Shown: positions 24,672 through 33,904, numbered from the stretch's first letter. The stretch is 64,000 nucleotides of DNA from Mobilitalea torta (GCF_050433395.1 NZ_JBNPXH010000001.1:744001-808000); one strand, 5' to 3'. Notes: generated from the sequence alone by a model not told the origin. Made by a program: numbers and translations.

Positions 24672-27317
24672 ATGATTCTATCATTAAACGGAACCTGGAA
24701 GGTAAATCATATTCCATATAATCATCCCATATCGGACATATTGGAAGAGAGCTTTATACCGGAGGGATGGCTTGAGGCAAAGATTCCCGAGGAGATCCAC
24801 AGCACGCTGAGGAAAGCGGGCTACATCCGCGGGCATGTTTACAGCAAGGACACAGAGGAAGAGCGATGGATTGAAGAGGCGGACTGGGTGTATTATAAGG
24901 AATTCTACATGCCTGACACCATGAAAGCGAAGGAAGTAATGATTGATTTTCAGGGACTGGATACCTTCTGCGATATCTTCCTCAACGGGGTGAAGATCGG
25001 GACGGGCAATAATATGCACCTTCCGGTGCAGGTGGATGTGACCGGGACATTACAATACGGAAAACGGAATGTTCTGGCAGTTCGCTTCTATTCCCCGGTG
25101 AAGCACGTGGAACACATGGATCAAAAGGGAATCTTCTCAATTACCACCAGCGACCGGATACTGGCCCGTAAGGCTCAAATGAATTATTCCTGGGACTTCT
25201 GCGGACGGTGTGTTACCACAGGTATCTGGAAGGACGTTACCATATGTGCGCAGGAAGATGCAGTGATCGGCTCCTATTATCTTTATACGAAGAGTATCAC
25301 GGAGGGGGAGGCGGTTCTCGGTCTTACGGCGGAATTGGATGGTCTGGAGGGCTGCGGGGCAGAATACACCTTAATGGCTTGTCTGACAAGGAGCAGCGTT
25401 GCAGATAACGCGGGTAGAGAAAACACGGAATATACCGTGACAGCTTGCTCGATAGAGGGTTCCGGTATGTCGGTTCAGGAGGAAGAGGCAGCAGGAAAAA
25501 AATTTTTCCATACAGTATTCAGTAAGGAAGGCAGACTGGAGGAGTTTAAGTCACTGGATATCAGGGTGGCCGATCCGGTTCTCTGGTGGCCCAGACCCTA
25601 TGGAAGTCCTGAACTTTATGACTTTCGCCTGATTTTGAAGAAGAATGGTACAGTCATTGACGAGAAGCATCAGAGGTTCGGCATCCGAACAATTGAGATC
25701 ATTCAGGAGGATCAGGGGGACGGAAGATCCTTCCTCTTTGCGGTGAACGGGCGCAGGCTGTTTATCAGAGGCGCCAACTGGGTGCCGCTGAACGTGGTTT
25801 ACACGGACATTACCGATGAGGATTATGAAGACTTGATTGATTATGCCGTGCAGGGCAACCTGAGCATGTTAAGAATCTGGGGAGGCGGCATTTATGAGAG
25901 CCCCAGACTGTTTGAGCTGTGCGATGAGAAGGGAATTATGCTTTGGAATGATTTCATGCTTTCCTGCGGCATCTATCCCCAGAATGAAGAATTCCTTGGA
26001 AATGTAGCCAGAGAGGCCGAATATGTCATCCAAAGATACCGGAACTATACTTCCCTGGTGATCTGGGCCGGTGATAACGAGAACGGCCAGGCCTACGGAT
26101 GGGCGGGAAGACCCTATGAATTCCAGGAGGACAGGATCAGCAATGTGATCCTGAAGGAAGCCTGCGGACGCCTCGATCTACATCGGCCTTATCTGCCCAC
26201 CTCGCCCTGCAGTCCCGATGAATTCTATAAGGGCGGCGACAACCCGGAATCACCCTATCAGGGGGACATGCATTTATATATCATGTCAGCGGACCCCGGT
26301 GTCAGGGAATACCGGGATTACGGGAAAAACTACTACAAGCGGGTCAGAGGCTTCCGGCCCCGCTTTATGAGCGAATTCGGCTTCATCTGTTTTCCCGAAA
26401 AGGATACCTATTACAAGTATAATTTCTTAAGGGAGCCGATCCGGGACAGGAAGGAGCTCATGGAATTCCTGCCCTTTGCCGGGGAGTACCTGGAGAAGGC
26501 GGAGCATGACAAGGCAATCTATTACAGCCAGGTGTATAATTCCATGGCATTGAAATACTGGATTGAGTATTTCCGGAGCCTCAAATGGACCTGCGGCGGT
26601 TCCCTGTACTGGAAATTCAATGATCCGGTGGCAGACCCGCCCAAGGGCGGAATCTTCCCCTCCCATATGTCCACGGTCGATATGTTCCGGCGCACGAAAA
26701 TGACCTATTATTATACCCGCAGGGCTTACGAGGATCTGGTTGTGGTGTGCAGGGAAAGTGACAGAGGCTATGAGGTATATTCGTGCAGTGAGCTGACGGA
26801 GGATATTGATGGATGGCTGGTGGTTACCCACCGGGATTTTCAGGGCAATATCTATTTCACGAAGGAGCTGCGCTGCAAGGCAGGGAAGGACAGCTCGGCA
26901 CTCCTGTGCAAGATCGCTTCGGAGGAGCTGGCTGTGGCAGATGCCCGCAATGAATATTTGAAGATTGAATTCCAGACGGAGGATAACCTGTTTGAAAACA
27001 GGTATCTGTTCACGGACATATATGAAATCAACCAACTGAAGCTTACACCCTCCGGTCTTCGTATCACTGGTGCCTGGAGAAAAAATACCTTAATAACCCT
27101 GAGGCTGAGAACCGAAGCCTATGCGTGCAATGTCCGGGTGAATCTGTTGGATAAGCGGGCGGACTACAGTGACAACTATTTTGAGATGGATGCCGGTTCA
27201 GAGAAGGAGATTACAATCTCGCTCCGTGACACCCTGGGGATTGAGAGCATGGCCCTCTATATCGAAGGGGAAAATGTAGATAGAATTATTCTATCTCTGG
27301 CAGAGCTGCAGGCTTAA
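24672..27317 (+). CDS. glycoside hydrolase family 2, beta-mannosidase type
   Basis: Exo-hydrolase removing terminal beta-mannose (or a related sugar) from imported oligosaccharides. N-terminal sugar-binding beta-sandwich (LNGTWKVNHIPY), Ig-like domain, then the catalytic barrel with acid/base E470 in IWAGDNENGQA and nucleophile E568 in RFMSEFGF. The mannosidase subgroup is suggested by WGGGIYES, DFMLSCGIYP and the GDNEN form of the acid motif. 881 aa, no signal peptide. Start taken at MILSLNGTW (24672) because GGAGG lies 8 bases before it; an ATG nine codons earlier has no ribosome site. Works with the GH5 enzyme next to it. Confidence 0.88.
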   Translation: MILSLNGTWKVNHIPYNHPISDILEESFIPEGWLEAKIPEEIHSTLRKAGYIRGHVYSKDTEEERWIEEADWVYYKEFYMPDTMKAKEVMIDFQGLDTFCDIFLNGVKIGTGNNMHLPVQVDVTGTLQYGKRNVLAVRFYSPVKHVEHMDQKGIFSITTSDRILARKAQMNYSWDFCGRCVTTGIWKDVTICAQEDAVIGSYYLYTKSITEGEAVLGLTAELDGLEGCGAEYTLMACLTRSSVADNAGRENTEYTVTACSIEGSGMSVQEEEAAGKKFFHTVFSKEGRLEEFKSLDIRVADPVLWWPRPYGSPELYDFRLILKKNGTVIDEKHQRFGIRTIEIIQEDQGDGRSFLFAVNGRRLFIRGANWVPLNVVYTDITDEDYEDLIDYAVQGNLSMLRIWGGGIYESPRLFELCDEKGIMLWNDFMLSCGIYPQNEEFLGNVAREAEYVIQRYRNYTSLVIWAGDNENGQAYGWAGRPYEFQEDRISNVILKEACGRLDLHRPYLPTSPCSPDEFYKGGDNPESPYQGDMHLYIMSADPGVREYRDYGKNYYKRVRGFRPRFMSEFGFICFPEKDTYYKYNFLREPIRDRKELMEFLPFAGEYLEKAEHDKAIYYSQVYNSMALKYWIEYFRSLKWTCGGSLYWKFNDPVADPPKGGIFPSHMSTVDMFRRTKMTYYYTRRAYEDLVVVCRESDRGYEVYSCSELTEDIDGWLVVTHRDFQGNIYFTKELRCKAGKDSSALLCKIASEELAVADARNEYLKIEFQTEDNLFENRYLFTDIYEINQLKLTPSGLRITGAWRKNTLITLRLRTEAYACNVRVNLLDKRADYSDNYFEMDAGSEKEITISLRDTLGIESMALYIEGENVDRIILSLAELQA

Positions 27318-27493
27318 GAAGCTGTTTCTCATGGCAGAGAAGAAGCTGCCCTCCTGATTTATCCAAGGAACAAAGATGCCGCAGGGCATATCATGGGTTA
27401 CCGTGCATTCCGGGCGATGTTATTTTCCATATACCCTGGAAGGCGCTGTAACCCGTTGTTGTGATTTGTACTAAAAAAATTGCAAAAAAACTG
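27318..27493. other. non-coding gap before importer 2 promoter
   Basis: Holds no credible ORF. A small GGCAG/CTGCC hairpin near 27335 has no T-run. Becomes A-rich immediately before the -35 element. Confidence 0.5.
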
Positions 27494-27522
27494 TTGACAT
27501 AGGACATGTTGTATGATATAAC
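27494..27522 (+). promoter_or_regulatory. promoter of importer 2/arabinan operon
   Basis: Perfect TTGACA, 17-base spacer, TATAAC. It is followed within 20 bases by a palindromic operator, so initiation is expected to be repressible. Confidence 0.82.
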
Positions 27523-27539
27523 TTATACATAAACCATAG

Positions 27540-27553
27540 TGTTCACGTGAACA
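27540..27553. promoter_or_regulatory. operator O1, perfect palindrome
   Basis: TGTTCACGTGAACA, a perfect 14-bp palindrome with central CG typical of LacI/GalR-family sites, placed at about +11 to +24 relative to the predicted transcription start. A second copy lies 81 bp downstream. Confidence 0.78.
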
Positions 27554-27620
27554 ATTTATAAATACTTATGGATTATGTATAAAAGCGCCATGATTATGGC
27601 GATTTATATTTATTTTAAAA

Positions 27621-27634
27621 TGTACACGTGAACA
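27621..27634. promoter_or_regulatory. operator O2, near-perfect copy
   Basis: TGTACACGTGAACA, one base different from O1. The centre-to-centre distance of 81 bp would allow looping by a tetrameric repressor. The LacI-family gene 14 kb upstream is a candidate, but the true regulator may be elsewhere. Confidence 0.72.
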
Positions 27635-27713
27635 TTCATCCGCTTGCGGATGAAGAGGTGAAAGTATGTCCATACTATAATATTATCAGAAGCTGAGCTG
27701 TTGTAATATTATA
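27635..27713 (+). promoter_or_regulatory. structured leader of importer 2
   Basis: Two hairpins in the 5' untranslated region: TTCATCCG-CTTG-CGGATGAA (a stable CUUG tetraloop form, directly abutting O2), and TATAATATTA (27676) / TAATATTATA (27704) with an inner CAG/CTG pairing. Neither is followed by a T-run, so these look like mRNA-stabilising or translation-affecting elements rather than terminators. The binding-protein start codon is 78 bases further on behind GAGGAGG. Confidence 0.5.
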
Positions 27714-27791
27714 AGGAAGCAGCGAAGCGAACTATGAGTATTCTGCTGTGACATACGGAGACATGCAGAAAATCAAAGAGGAGGAATTATC

Positions 27792-29138
27792 ATGAAAATC
27801 AAAAAACTCGCAATTTTATTGTGTGCGGCCCTGCTGGTAACTTCGCTTGCGGCCTGCGGCAAGAAGCAAGGCGAACCCTCAGGAACTGCAACACCGAAGC
27901 CGACTTCGGGCGAACAGAATGGTGCCGGGGAGGCGACACCAATCACCATTGAATTCTGGAATTCATGGACAGGGCCGGACGGCGACACTCTGGTAGAGTT
28001 AGTAGACCGGTTTAATAAAGAGAATCCCTGGAAGATTACCGTTAAGATGGATATCAGCGCTTCCTTCGGAGAGAAGCTATCCACCTCCCTTCCCACAGGC
28101 GATGCAAGTCCGCTGATTCTTATGGGAAATGGTGACCGGTTCAAATATCAGGAGTATTTGCTCCCCATCAATGATGTATGGACCAACACGACCTTAAAGG
28201 CGGAGGATTTCAATGCGAATTCCCTGGATACCGGCAAGATAGGAGAGGATTTGTACTCACTGCCTTTCCAGAATTCCCTCTACTATATGTACTGGAACAA
28301 GGATTTGTTTGTAAAGGCCGGCCTGGACCCGGAGCAGCCTCCGAAGAGCTTTGAGGAGTGGACCCAGATGGCGGCAAAGATTACGGATGCTAGCAGCAAT
28401 GTCTACGGATCAGGATTATTTATGGCATACGGCACCCATCAGATGTGCCTGATGCAGCAGAAGGGCGGTCTTGCGGTGGAACGCCAGCAGGACGGCAAAT
28501 ATAAGGTTAATATCGCAGGAAACGCAGGCTTTAAAGAATATCTGGAATGGATGAAGGCCATGTATACCAGCGGCAACAATCCACAGGAGAATGAGATTGA
28601 CTCCATGTTCAAGGCCGGACAGATCGGTATCATGGTCAATGGTCCCTGGCTTGCTCCCGGTGCGGATGAAGCGGGAATTAATTTCGGCATGTGCAAGATC
28701 TTCGGCAAGGAGCCCCTGGGTGATGTAGCCGGCTTCTTTGTTACCAAGGGTGCGACGGACCAGGAAAAGCTCGCCTGCGAAAGATTCCTGCAATGGTGGT
28801 ACATGGGCAAGGAAGGCACTTCGGTAGAGGATACCGCTGTCTCCACCTGGTCTTTAAAGCTGGGCTTCCCTACCACCTATACCCCGACTGCAGAATCCGA
28901 TGCTTATAAAAACAATGAGAGACTGGCGGCGTTGAATCTGGATGACAACAGCAAGGAGTCCATCTGGATCACCACATCTCCGGAATTCAAGGGCTGGAGC
29001 GAGCTGGTGGGTATCATTGGAAATATGAGTCAGGCGATCGTATTTGACACACCCATTGACCAGGCCATGGCCCAGGCCCAGGCAGACGCGGAAAAAGCGG
29101 TTATCACCAACGAGGGAGAAGGCGCTCTCGTAAAATAA
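27792..29138 (+). CDS. ABC importer 2, lipoprotein sugar-binding protein
   Basis: First gene of an operon that also encodes two permeases and arabinan-type hydrolases. Lipoprotein signal peptide with LAAC, Cys22 lipidated, then a Pro/Thr/Gly linker and a family 1 solute-binding fold (ITIEFWNSWTGPDGDTLVELV; SLPFQNSLYYMYWNKDLF; GQIGIMVNGPWL; FFVTKGATDQEK). 448 aa. Context with a sialidase-fold (GH93-like) enzyme and a GH51 arabinofuranosidase suggests arabino-oligosaccharide uptake (inference). Confidence 0.92.
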   Translation: MKIKKLAILLCAALLVTSLAACGKKQGEPSGTATPKPTSGEQNGAGEATPITIEFWNSWTGPDGDTLVELVDRFNKENPWKITVKMDISASFGEKLSTSLPTGDASPLILMGNGDRFKYQEYLLPINDVWTNTTLKAEDFNANSLDTGKIGEDLYSLPFQNSLYYMYWNKDLFVKAGLDPEQPPKSFEEWTQMAAKITDASSNVYGSGLFMAYGTHQMCLMQQKGGLAVERQQDGKYKVNIAGNAGFKEYLEWMKAMYTSGNNPQENEIDSMFKAGQIGIMVNGPWLAPGADEAGINFGMCKIFGKEPLGDVAGFFVTKGATDQEKLACERFLQWWYMGKEGTSVEDTAVSTWSLKLGFPTTYTPTAESDAYKNNERLAALNLDDNSKESIWITTSPEFKGWSELVGIIGNMSQAIVFDTPIDQAMAQAQADAEKAVITNEGEGALVK

Positions 29139-29200
29139 TCGAAAAGCTGCAGTTCGGCTGGCGGCACTGAGGTATCACTGACCGAACCATAAAATTCAGG

Positions 29201-29235
29201 AAGGGAGAACGGGAGGCGCTGCCCGGTTCTCCCTT
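29201..29235 (+). terminator. stem-loop between binding protein and permease genes
   Basis: AAGGGAGAACGGG pairs with CCCGGTTCTCCCTT over 13 bp with a single bulged C, followed by TCTTCT. Same position as the hairpin in importer 1, so probably a partial terminator or 3' protector that keeps binding protein in excess. Confidence 0.65.
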
Positions 29236-29270
29236 TCTTCTAAAAGTAAATTATGATTGGAGGAGCATCC

Positions 29271-30170
29271 TTGAGTAATAAATTCAGCAATATCCGTTCC
29301 TATTGGAATAAGCCCCAGCATGCGCCGTATCTGTTCCTGCTGCCGGCTGCGCTTCTAATTCTGGTGTTCAATGTGCTGCCCCTGTTCGTATCCTTTGTCA
29401 TCAGTACGCTGGATATGGGGATTTCTTTTCAAAGCGCAAAATTTGTGGGGCTGGCCAATTTTAAGGAAGCCCTGACAGACAGAAGATTCATCAACAGTCT
29501 GATTGTGACCATTAAGTTCACCGCAATCGAGGTGCCGATTCAGATGGTGCTGGGCCTGGCGCTTTCCGCCATGCTTACGAAGAATACCTTTACCAATAAG
29601 CTGTTCCGCAGCATTTATTTCCTGCCCATCGTCTGCTCCGCCACCGCCATCGGCATTATGTGGCAGATTATTCTGCATTCTAATGTGGGGCTGATTACTT
29701 ACTGGGTGAGACTGCTGGGCTTTGGAAAGGTGAATTTTCTCAATACGCCGGGGCTTACCCTGGGTGTTGTTATCTTTGTGTCCGTATGGAGGACCTTTGG
29801 TATTTCCACCATCATTTTGATTTCAGCGATGCAGAATGTGCCCGGGGATTATTATGAGGCGGCGGATATTGACGGAGCCGGGAAGGTGCGCCAGTTCTTC
29901 TCCATTACGCTGCCCAATATCATGCCTGCTTTCTGGTTCCTGCTTATGACCAGAGTCATAGGCTCCCTTCAGGTATTTGATCTGGTATTCACCCTGACGG
30001 ACGGAGGACCGAACTTTACGACGGAGACCCTGGTTACCTATGTCTATAATCGTGCTTTTGATGTGGGCAACCGGATGGGATACGCCACAGCCATGTCTGA
30101 GTTCCTGTTTCTGATTATCATGGTTATTACCCTGATACAGTACCGGATTATGAAGAAAACAGAATATTAA
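29271..30170 (+). CDS. ABC importer 2 permease (MalF type)
   Basis: Six-helix permease; LFLLPAALLILVFNVLPLFVSF opens the first helix and the EAA loop is YEAADIDGAGKVRQFFSITLPN. Start: an ATG at 29253 gives six extra residues but has no ribosome site and its codons overlap GGAGG (29259-29263); that GGAGG is 7 bases before TTG 29271, which I therefore choose. 299 aa. Lacks its own ATPase gene, as in importer 1. Confidence 0.9.
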   Translation: MSNKFSNIRSYWNKPQHAPYLFLLPAALLILVFNVLPLFVSFVISTLDMGISFQSAKFVGLANFKEALTDRRFINSLIVTIKFTAIEVPIQMVLGLALSAMLTKNTFTNKLFRSIYFLPIVCSATAIGIMWQIILHSNVGLITYWVRLLGFGKVNFLNTPGLTLGVVIFVSVWRTFGISTIILISAMQNVPGDYYEAADIDGAGKVRQFFSITLPNIMPAFWFLLMTRVIGSLQVFDLVFTLTDGGPNFTTETLVTYVYNRAFDVGNRMGYATAMSEFLFLIIMVITLIQYRIMKKTEY

Positions 30171-30184
30171 AGGAGGAAAAAGGT

Positions 30185-31021
30185 ATGAAAAGCAGAGAAT
30201 TAAACAGAAGATTATTGCAGATTCCCATTCTGCTCGTCTTTGTCTGCCTGGCCGTTATAATGCTGCTTCCGATTGTCTGGATGATGTTCAGCTCCTTTAA
30301 GCCGGACAGTGAGATAATACGTTATCCTCCCACCCTGCTTCCGTCGTCCTATACCATTAAGAACTTTATAAAATGTACGAAGCGTATTGATATCTGGGTG
30401 TACCTGAAGAATTCCGTGGTCTATTCCTTTGGAGCCACAATCCCATCTCTGATCGTTAATTCCATGGCAGGGTATGCATTTGCCAGATACCGCTTCAAGG
30501 GAAAGGATATTATTTTTGTGATTTTTCTTGCGACCATGATGATTCCCTTCCAGGTTATTATGATTCCCTCCTTTCTTGAAGTCCATGCCCTGGGGATGTA
30601 TGATAGTTATGCGGGATTAATCATTCCCAGAATTGCGTCAGCCTATTGGATCTTTATGATGCGGTCCGCATTCTCGGGACTGCCGGGAGAGCTGGAGGAG
30701 GCGGCGAGAATTGACGGATTGAACGAGTTCGGGATTTATGCCCGTATCATGATGCCTTTAATTAAGCCGGCAATGATTACCCTGATTATTCTAAGTGTGA
30801 ACGGCAACTGGAACGATCTGCTCTGGCCTCTGATCATCACATCGGATGCGTCCATGAGAACTCTTTCCAACGGTCTTGCTCTTTTTGTCGGCGCACGTAC
30901 CATTGAATACGGTGCAGCCTTTGCGGGAGCGGCAATTTCACTGCTTCCCATGCTGGTTCTTTATGTATTCGGACAGAGGTATTTTGTAGAAGGTCAGGCA
31001 ACAAGCGGATTGAAGGGATAA
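30185..31021 (+). CDS. ABC importer 2 permease (MalG type)
   Basis: Second membrane subunit, 14 bases after the first with AGGAGG before its ATG. Six predicted helices, EAA loop LEEAARIDGLNEFGIYARIMMP, C terminus FGQRYFVEGQATSGLKG as in UgpE/MalG homologues. 278 aa. Confidence 0.93.
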   Translation: MKSRELNRRLLQIPILLVFVCLAVIMLLPIVWMMFSSFKPDSEIIRYPPTLLPSSYTIKNFIKCTKRIDIWVYLKNSVVYSFGATIPSLIVNSMAGYAFARYRFKGKDIIFVIFLATMMIPFQVIMIPSFLEVHALGMYDSYAGLIIPRIASAYWIFMMRSAFSGLPGELEEAARIDGLNEFGIYARIMMPLIKPAMITLIILSVNGNWNDLLWPLIITSDASMRTLSNGLALFVGARTIEYGAAFAGAAISLLPMLVLYVFGQRYFVEGQATSGLKG

Positions 31022-31045
31022 AGCGGAGAAAGGGAATAAGAAGAG

Positions 31046-32227
31046 ATGAGGAATTATTCTGTACATGATACATTGTTTGAGAAAAACGGCAATTTTAAAA
31101 TGACGAAGGAGGAATGCGGCATCCTGTTAAAGAAACGCCGCAACAGTGTGGTTTATTGTCCGAAGGAGGACGAAAAGGCGCCCGGAGCCATGTACCCGCG
31201 CTGCATCTGCCTGGAGCATAACGGGGAGAAGAACGGAACGCTTCTGGCCTCCTTTGAATGCTACAGTCATGATACCCCTGTGTTTCCCATCTATGAAAGC
31301 GGGGACGATGCGAGGAGCTGGCACAAGCTTTCGGAAATAAGAGATGAGGAAAAGGGCTTCGGCTGCCGGTTCCAGCCCCATCTGTACGAGCTGCCGGCAG
31401 ACTGCAAAGAACTGAGAAAGGGAACGGTTCTGTGTGCAGGAAATATTATTCCCGGTGATTTCTCCTCCTCGTCCCTGCATCTCTATAAAAGTACCGATTG
31501 CGGGAAGAGCTGGGAGTTCATGAGCGGGATTATCACCGGAGGACGTGCCCATGTAGACCCGAAGGAGGCGGACGAAAACCGCCCCGTTTGGGAACCCTTC
31601 TTAAGTCTTACTCCGGAAGGAAAGCTCATCTGTTTTTATTCCGATGAACGCTATGCATCCGGCAGGAAATACAACCAGATGCTTGCCCATAAGGTCTCGG
31701 AGGACGGCGGATACACCTGGGGCGAGGAGAAGATTGACGTTGCATTTGCGGACGGTCACTTGCGGCCGGGCATGCCGATCGTGGCGGCTCTGCCGGAAGG
31801 AAAGTTCATCATGGTATATGAGATCGTAAATCAGGACAGGATTCCCGTATATTTCCGTCTCTCAGAATCCATCGAGGACTGGGGAGAGCTTGATTTTATA
31901 GGAAACCCGGTGTGCACAGCCGATGGCAGTTATCTGACGGGAACTCCCTATGTCACCTGGATTCCCCAGGGAGGGGAGCAGGGAACCATTCTGGTGACCG
32001 GAAGGGGCTTCTCCCACATCCTGGCCAACAGCAACATGGGAGAGGGCTTCTTTGTAAAAATGGACAGTCTGGTGGAGATCGACAATACCCGCGGCTTTAG
32101 CGGATACAGCCAGTGCATCCTGCCCCTCCACGGCGGCCGGCAGATCTTAAATCTCTGCCCCAGGCAGATTTCAGACCGGCTTGCGCTCATTGAAGCAGCG
32201 GTTGCGGATGTATATGTAAGAGCATAG
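31046..32227 (+). CDS. sialidase-fold hydrolase, GH93-like exo-arabinanase candidate
   Basis: About 393 residues of a six-bladed beta-propeller type: Asp-box repeats are visible as STDCGKSW and SEDGGYTW, and ESGDDARSW resembles a third. No signal peptide. A true sialidase would show the RIP motif and Arg triad near the start, which I do not see clearly (YPRCICLEHNG is the closest). GH93 exo-alpha-1,5-L-arabinanases share this fold, and the next gene is a GH51 arabinofuranosidase in the same operon, so arabinan breakdown is the better guess. The exact family needs a profile search. Ribosome site is weak, suggesting coupling to the permease gene 24 bases upstream. Confidence 0.6.
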   Translation: MRNYSVHDTLFEKNGNFKMTKEECGILLKKRRNSVVYCPKEDEKAPGAMYPRCICLEHNGEKNGTLLASFECYSHDTPVFPIYESGDDARSWHKLSEIRDEEKGFGCRFQPHLYELPADCKELRKGTVLCAGNIIPGDFSSSSLHLYKSTDCGKSWEFMSGIITGGRAHVDPKEADENRPVWEPFLSLTPEGKLICFYSDERYASGRKYNQMLAHKVSEDGGYTWGEEKIDVAFADGHLRPGMPIVAALPEGKFIMVYEIVNQDRIPVYFRLSESIEDWGELDFIGNPVCTADGSYLTGTPYVTWIPQGGEQGTILVTGRGFSHILANSNMGEGFFVKMDSLVEIDNTRGFSGYSQCILPLHGGRQILNLCPRQISDRLALIEAAVADVYVRA

Positions 32228-32251
32228 GTACAGTGAATACGGAAGAAAGGC

Positions 32252-33787
32252 GTGATTAGAAAAATGAAGAAAGCAGAAGTTATATATGACAGAAATTTTG
32301 TGATCGGCGAAGTGGACAGGAGGATGTACGGTTCTTTTGTCGAGCATCTTGGCCGCTGCGTATACAACGGCGTATACCAGCCCGAGCATCGGTCGGCGGA
32401 CAGGAACGGATTCCGTGAGGATGTAAAGGAGCTGATTAAGGAGCTGGGGGTGACCGCCATACGATATCCCGGGGGTAATTTTGTGTCGGGCTATGACTGG
32501 AAGGATGGAATTGGACCGAAGAGAAAGCGGCCTGTGCGCAAGGACATGGCCTGGAACGTGCTGGAGACCAATGAGGTGGGAACCGATGAATTTGCCAGGT
32601 TTGCACAGGAATGTAACGTGGAGCTGATTATGGCGGCCAATCTTGGAACCGGTACGCCGAAGGAAGCCGCCGAGCTGGTGGACTATTGCAATACGGAAAG
32701 AGGAACCTATTGGGGCGATTTAAGAAGAAAGAATGGGAAGGAAGAGCCCCATGATTTTCGTGTGTGGTGCCTTGGCAACGAGATGGACGGCGAGTGGCAG
32801 ATTAACATGCTGAAGGCCGGTGAATATGCAAGGAAGGCAAAGGAAGCGGCGAAGATGATGAAGTGGATGGATCCTTCCATTGAACTGATTGCCTGCGGAA
32901 CCTGTACCAATGAGGAGGGGCATCACAGCTTTGGCGACTGGGATCTGACGGTCCTGGAGGAAACCTATGACTACATTGATTATCTGTCCCTGCACCGCTA
33001 TTTTAACTATGATCCGGGGAAGCATCTGTTCTATCCCATGCATGAGGATGAAACGGATATCCCTTTCTTCTTCCGGGACTTGAAGAATTTCCTGGATACG
33101 ATCATCAGCGCGTGTGATTTTGTGAAGGGAAAGAAGCGCAGTGATAAGACGATTCATATCTCCTTTGACGAATGGGGTGTGATCACGGATACGGGCGCTG
33201 TTCCGGGAGGCGTGGCTCAGGAATACGGGTTTGCCAATTTCAAAGAGCTGGATGCGGTGATTTACGGAGGATTGCTCTGTACCTTCCTGAATTATGCGGA
33301 CCGGGTTAAGATAGCGTGTCAGTCCCTGCTGGTGAACGAAGGCGGAATGATTACCACGGATCCAAAGGGAAAAGCGATTCGCCAGACCACTTATTATCCC
33401 TTCCAGGATGCGGCAAAATACGGCCGGGGAACCGCACTGAGGGGGAATGCCCGGCTGCCGAAGCGCGTGACCAACCATCACGGAGAACAGGAAACAGCAG
33501 CGGTTGCCTGTGTCTATAACGAGAAAGACGGAGAACTCACGGTATTTGCCATGAATTGTGATATGGAGGAGGAACTGGGTCTGCAGCTGAATTTCGGCTC
33601 CTTTGGAACGCTGGAGGGGATCGTATGGAGGGAGCTGTATGACGAGGATCCCTATGCAAAAAATACTTTTGATAATGAATTCCGGGTGGTCCCCCGTGAA
33701 AAAGAGCTTGCCGGCACCCAGGACGGAAGGATTGAGGTAGTCCTGAAGAAACACTCCTGGAATGTGCTGCGATGGAGGTGCAAATAA
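32252..33787 (+). CDS. abfA: alpha-L-arabinofuranosidase, GH51
   Basis: Retaining exo-enzyme that releases L-arabinofuranose from imported arabino-oligosaccharides or arabinoxylan fragments in the cytoplasm. Acid/base E177 in WCLGNEMDG and nucleophile E307 in SFDEWGV; GSFVEHLGRCVYNGVY, AIRYPGGNFVSGYDW and the C-terminal beta-sandwich (WRELYDEDPYAKNTF) are typical. 511 aa from GTG 32252 (GGAAG six bases upstream); ATG 32264 is an alternative with poorer spacing. Last gene of the importer 2 operon; no clear intrinsic terminator follows. Confidence 0.93.
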   Translation: MIRKMKKAEVIYDRNFVIGEVDRRMYGSFVEHLGRCVYNGVYQPEHRSADRNGFREDVKELIKELGVTAIRYPGGNFVSGYDWKDGIGPKRKRPVRKDMAWNVLETNEVGTDEFARFAQECNVELIMAANLGTGTPKEAAELVDYCNTERGTYWGDLRRKNGKEEPHDFRVWCLGNEMDGEWQINMLKAGEYARKAKEAAKMMKWMDPSIELIACGTCTNEEGHHSFGDWDLTVLEETYDYIDYLSLHRYFNYDPGKHLFYPMHEDETDIPFFFRDLKNFLDTIISACDFVKGKKRSDKTIHISFDEWGVITDTGAVPGGVAQEYGFANFKELDAVIYGGLLCTFLNYADRVKIACQSLLVNEGGMITTDPKGKAIRQTTYYPFQDAAKYGRGTALRGNARLPKRVTNHHGEQETAAVACVYNEKDGELTVFAMNCDMEEELGLQLNFGSFGTLEGIVWRELYDEDPYAKNTFDNEFRVVPREKELAGTQDGRIEVVLKKHSWNVLRWRCK

Positions 33788-33800
33788 GGGAGATTGCAAA

Positions 33801-33863
33801 TCTTAAGGATTTCTTAAAGCTATCCGGAGGCTCTTGCATAACCCAGCCGGAAAATGATAGAAT
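33801..33863 (+). promoter_or_regulatory. promoter with 11-bp-phased direct repeat
   Basis: TTGCAT (33834), 18-base spacer, TAGAAT (33858) about 40 bases before the next gene. Upstream, TCTTAA occurs at 33801 and 33812, exactly 11 bases apart, again the layout of OmpR-family boxes and similar to the box before the PepSY gene. Confidence 0.5.
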
Positions 33864-33904
33864 ACAAGCAATAAGATAAAACTGTATCTGGGGAAAGGGG
33901 TTTT

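Noticed and set aside
27668..27682. Four-codon leader peptide (MSIL) after GAGGTG
   Set aside because: Too short to judge and no attenuator-type codons or terminator follow it.
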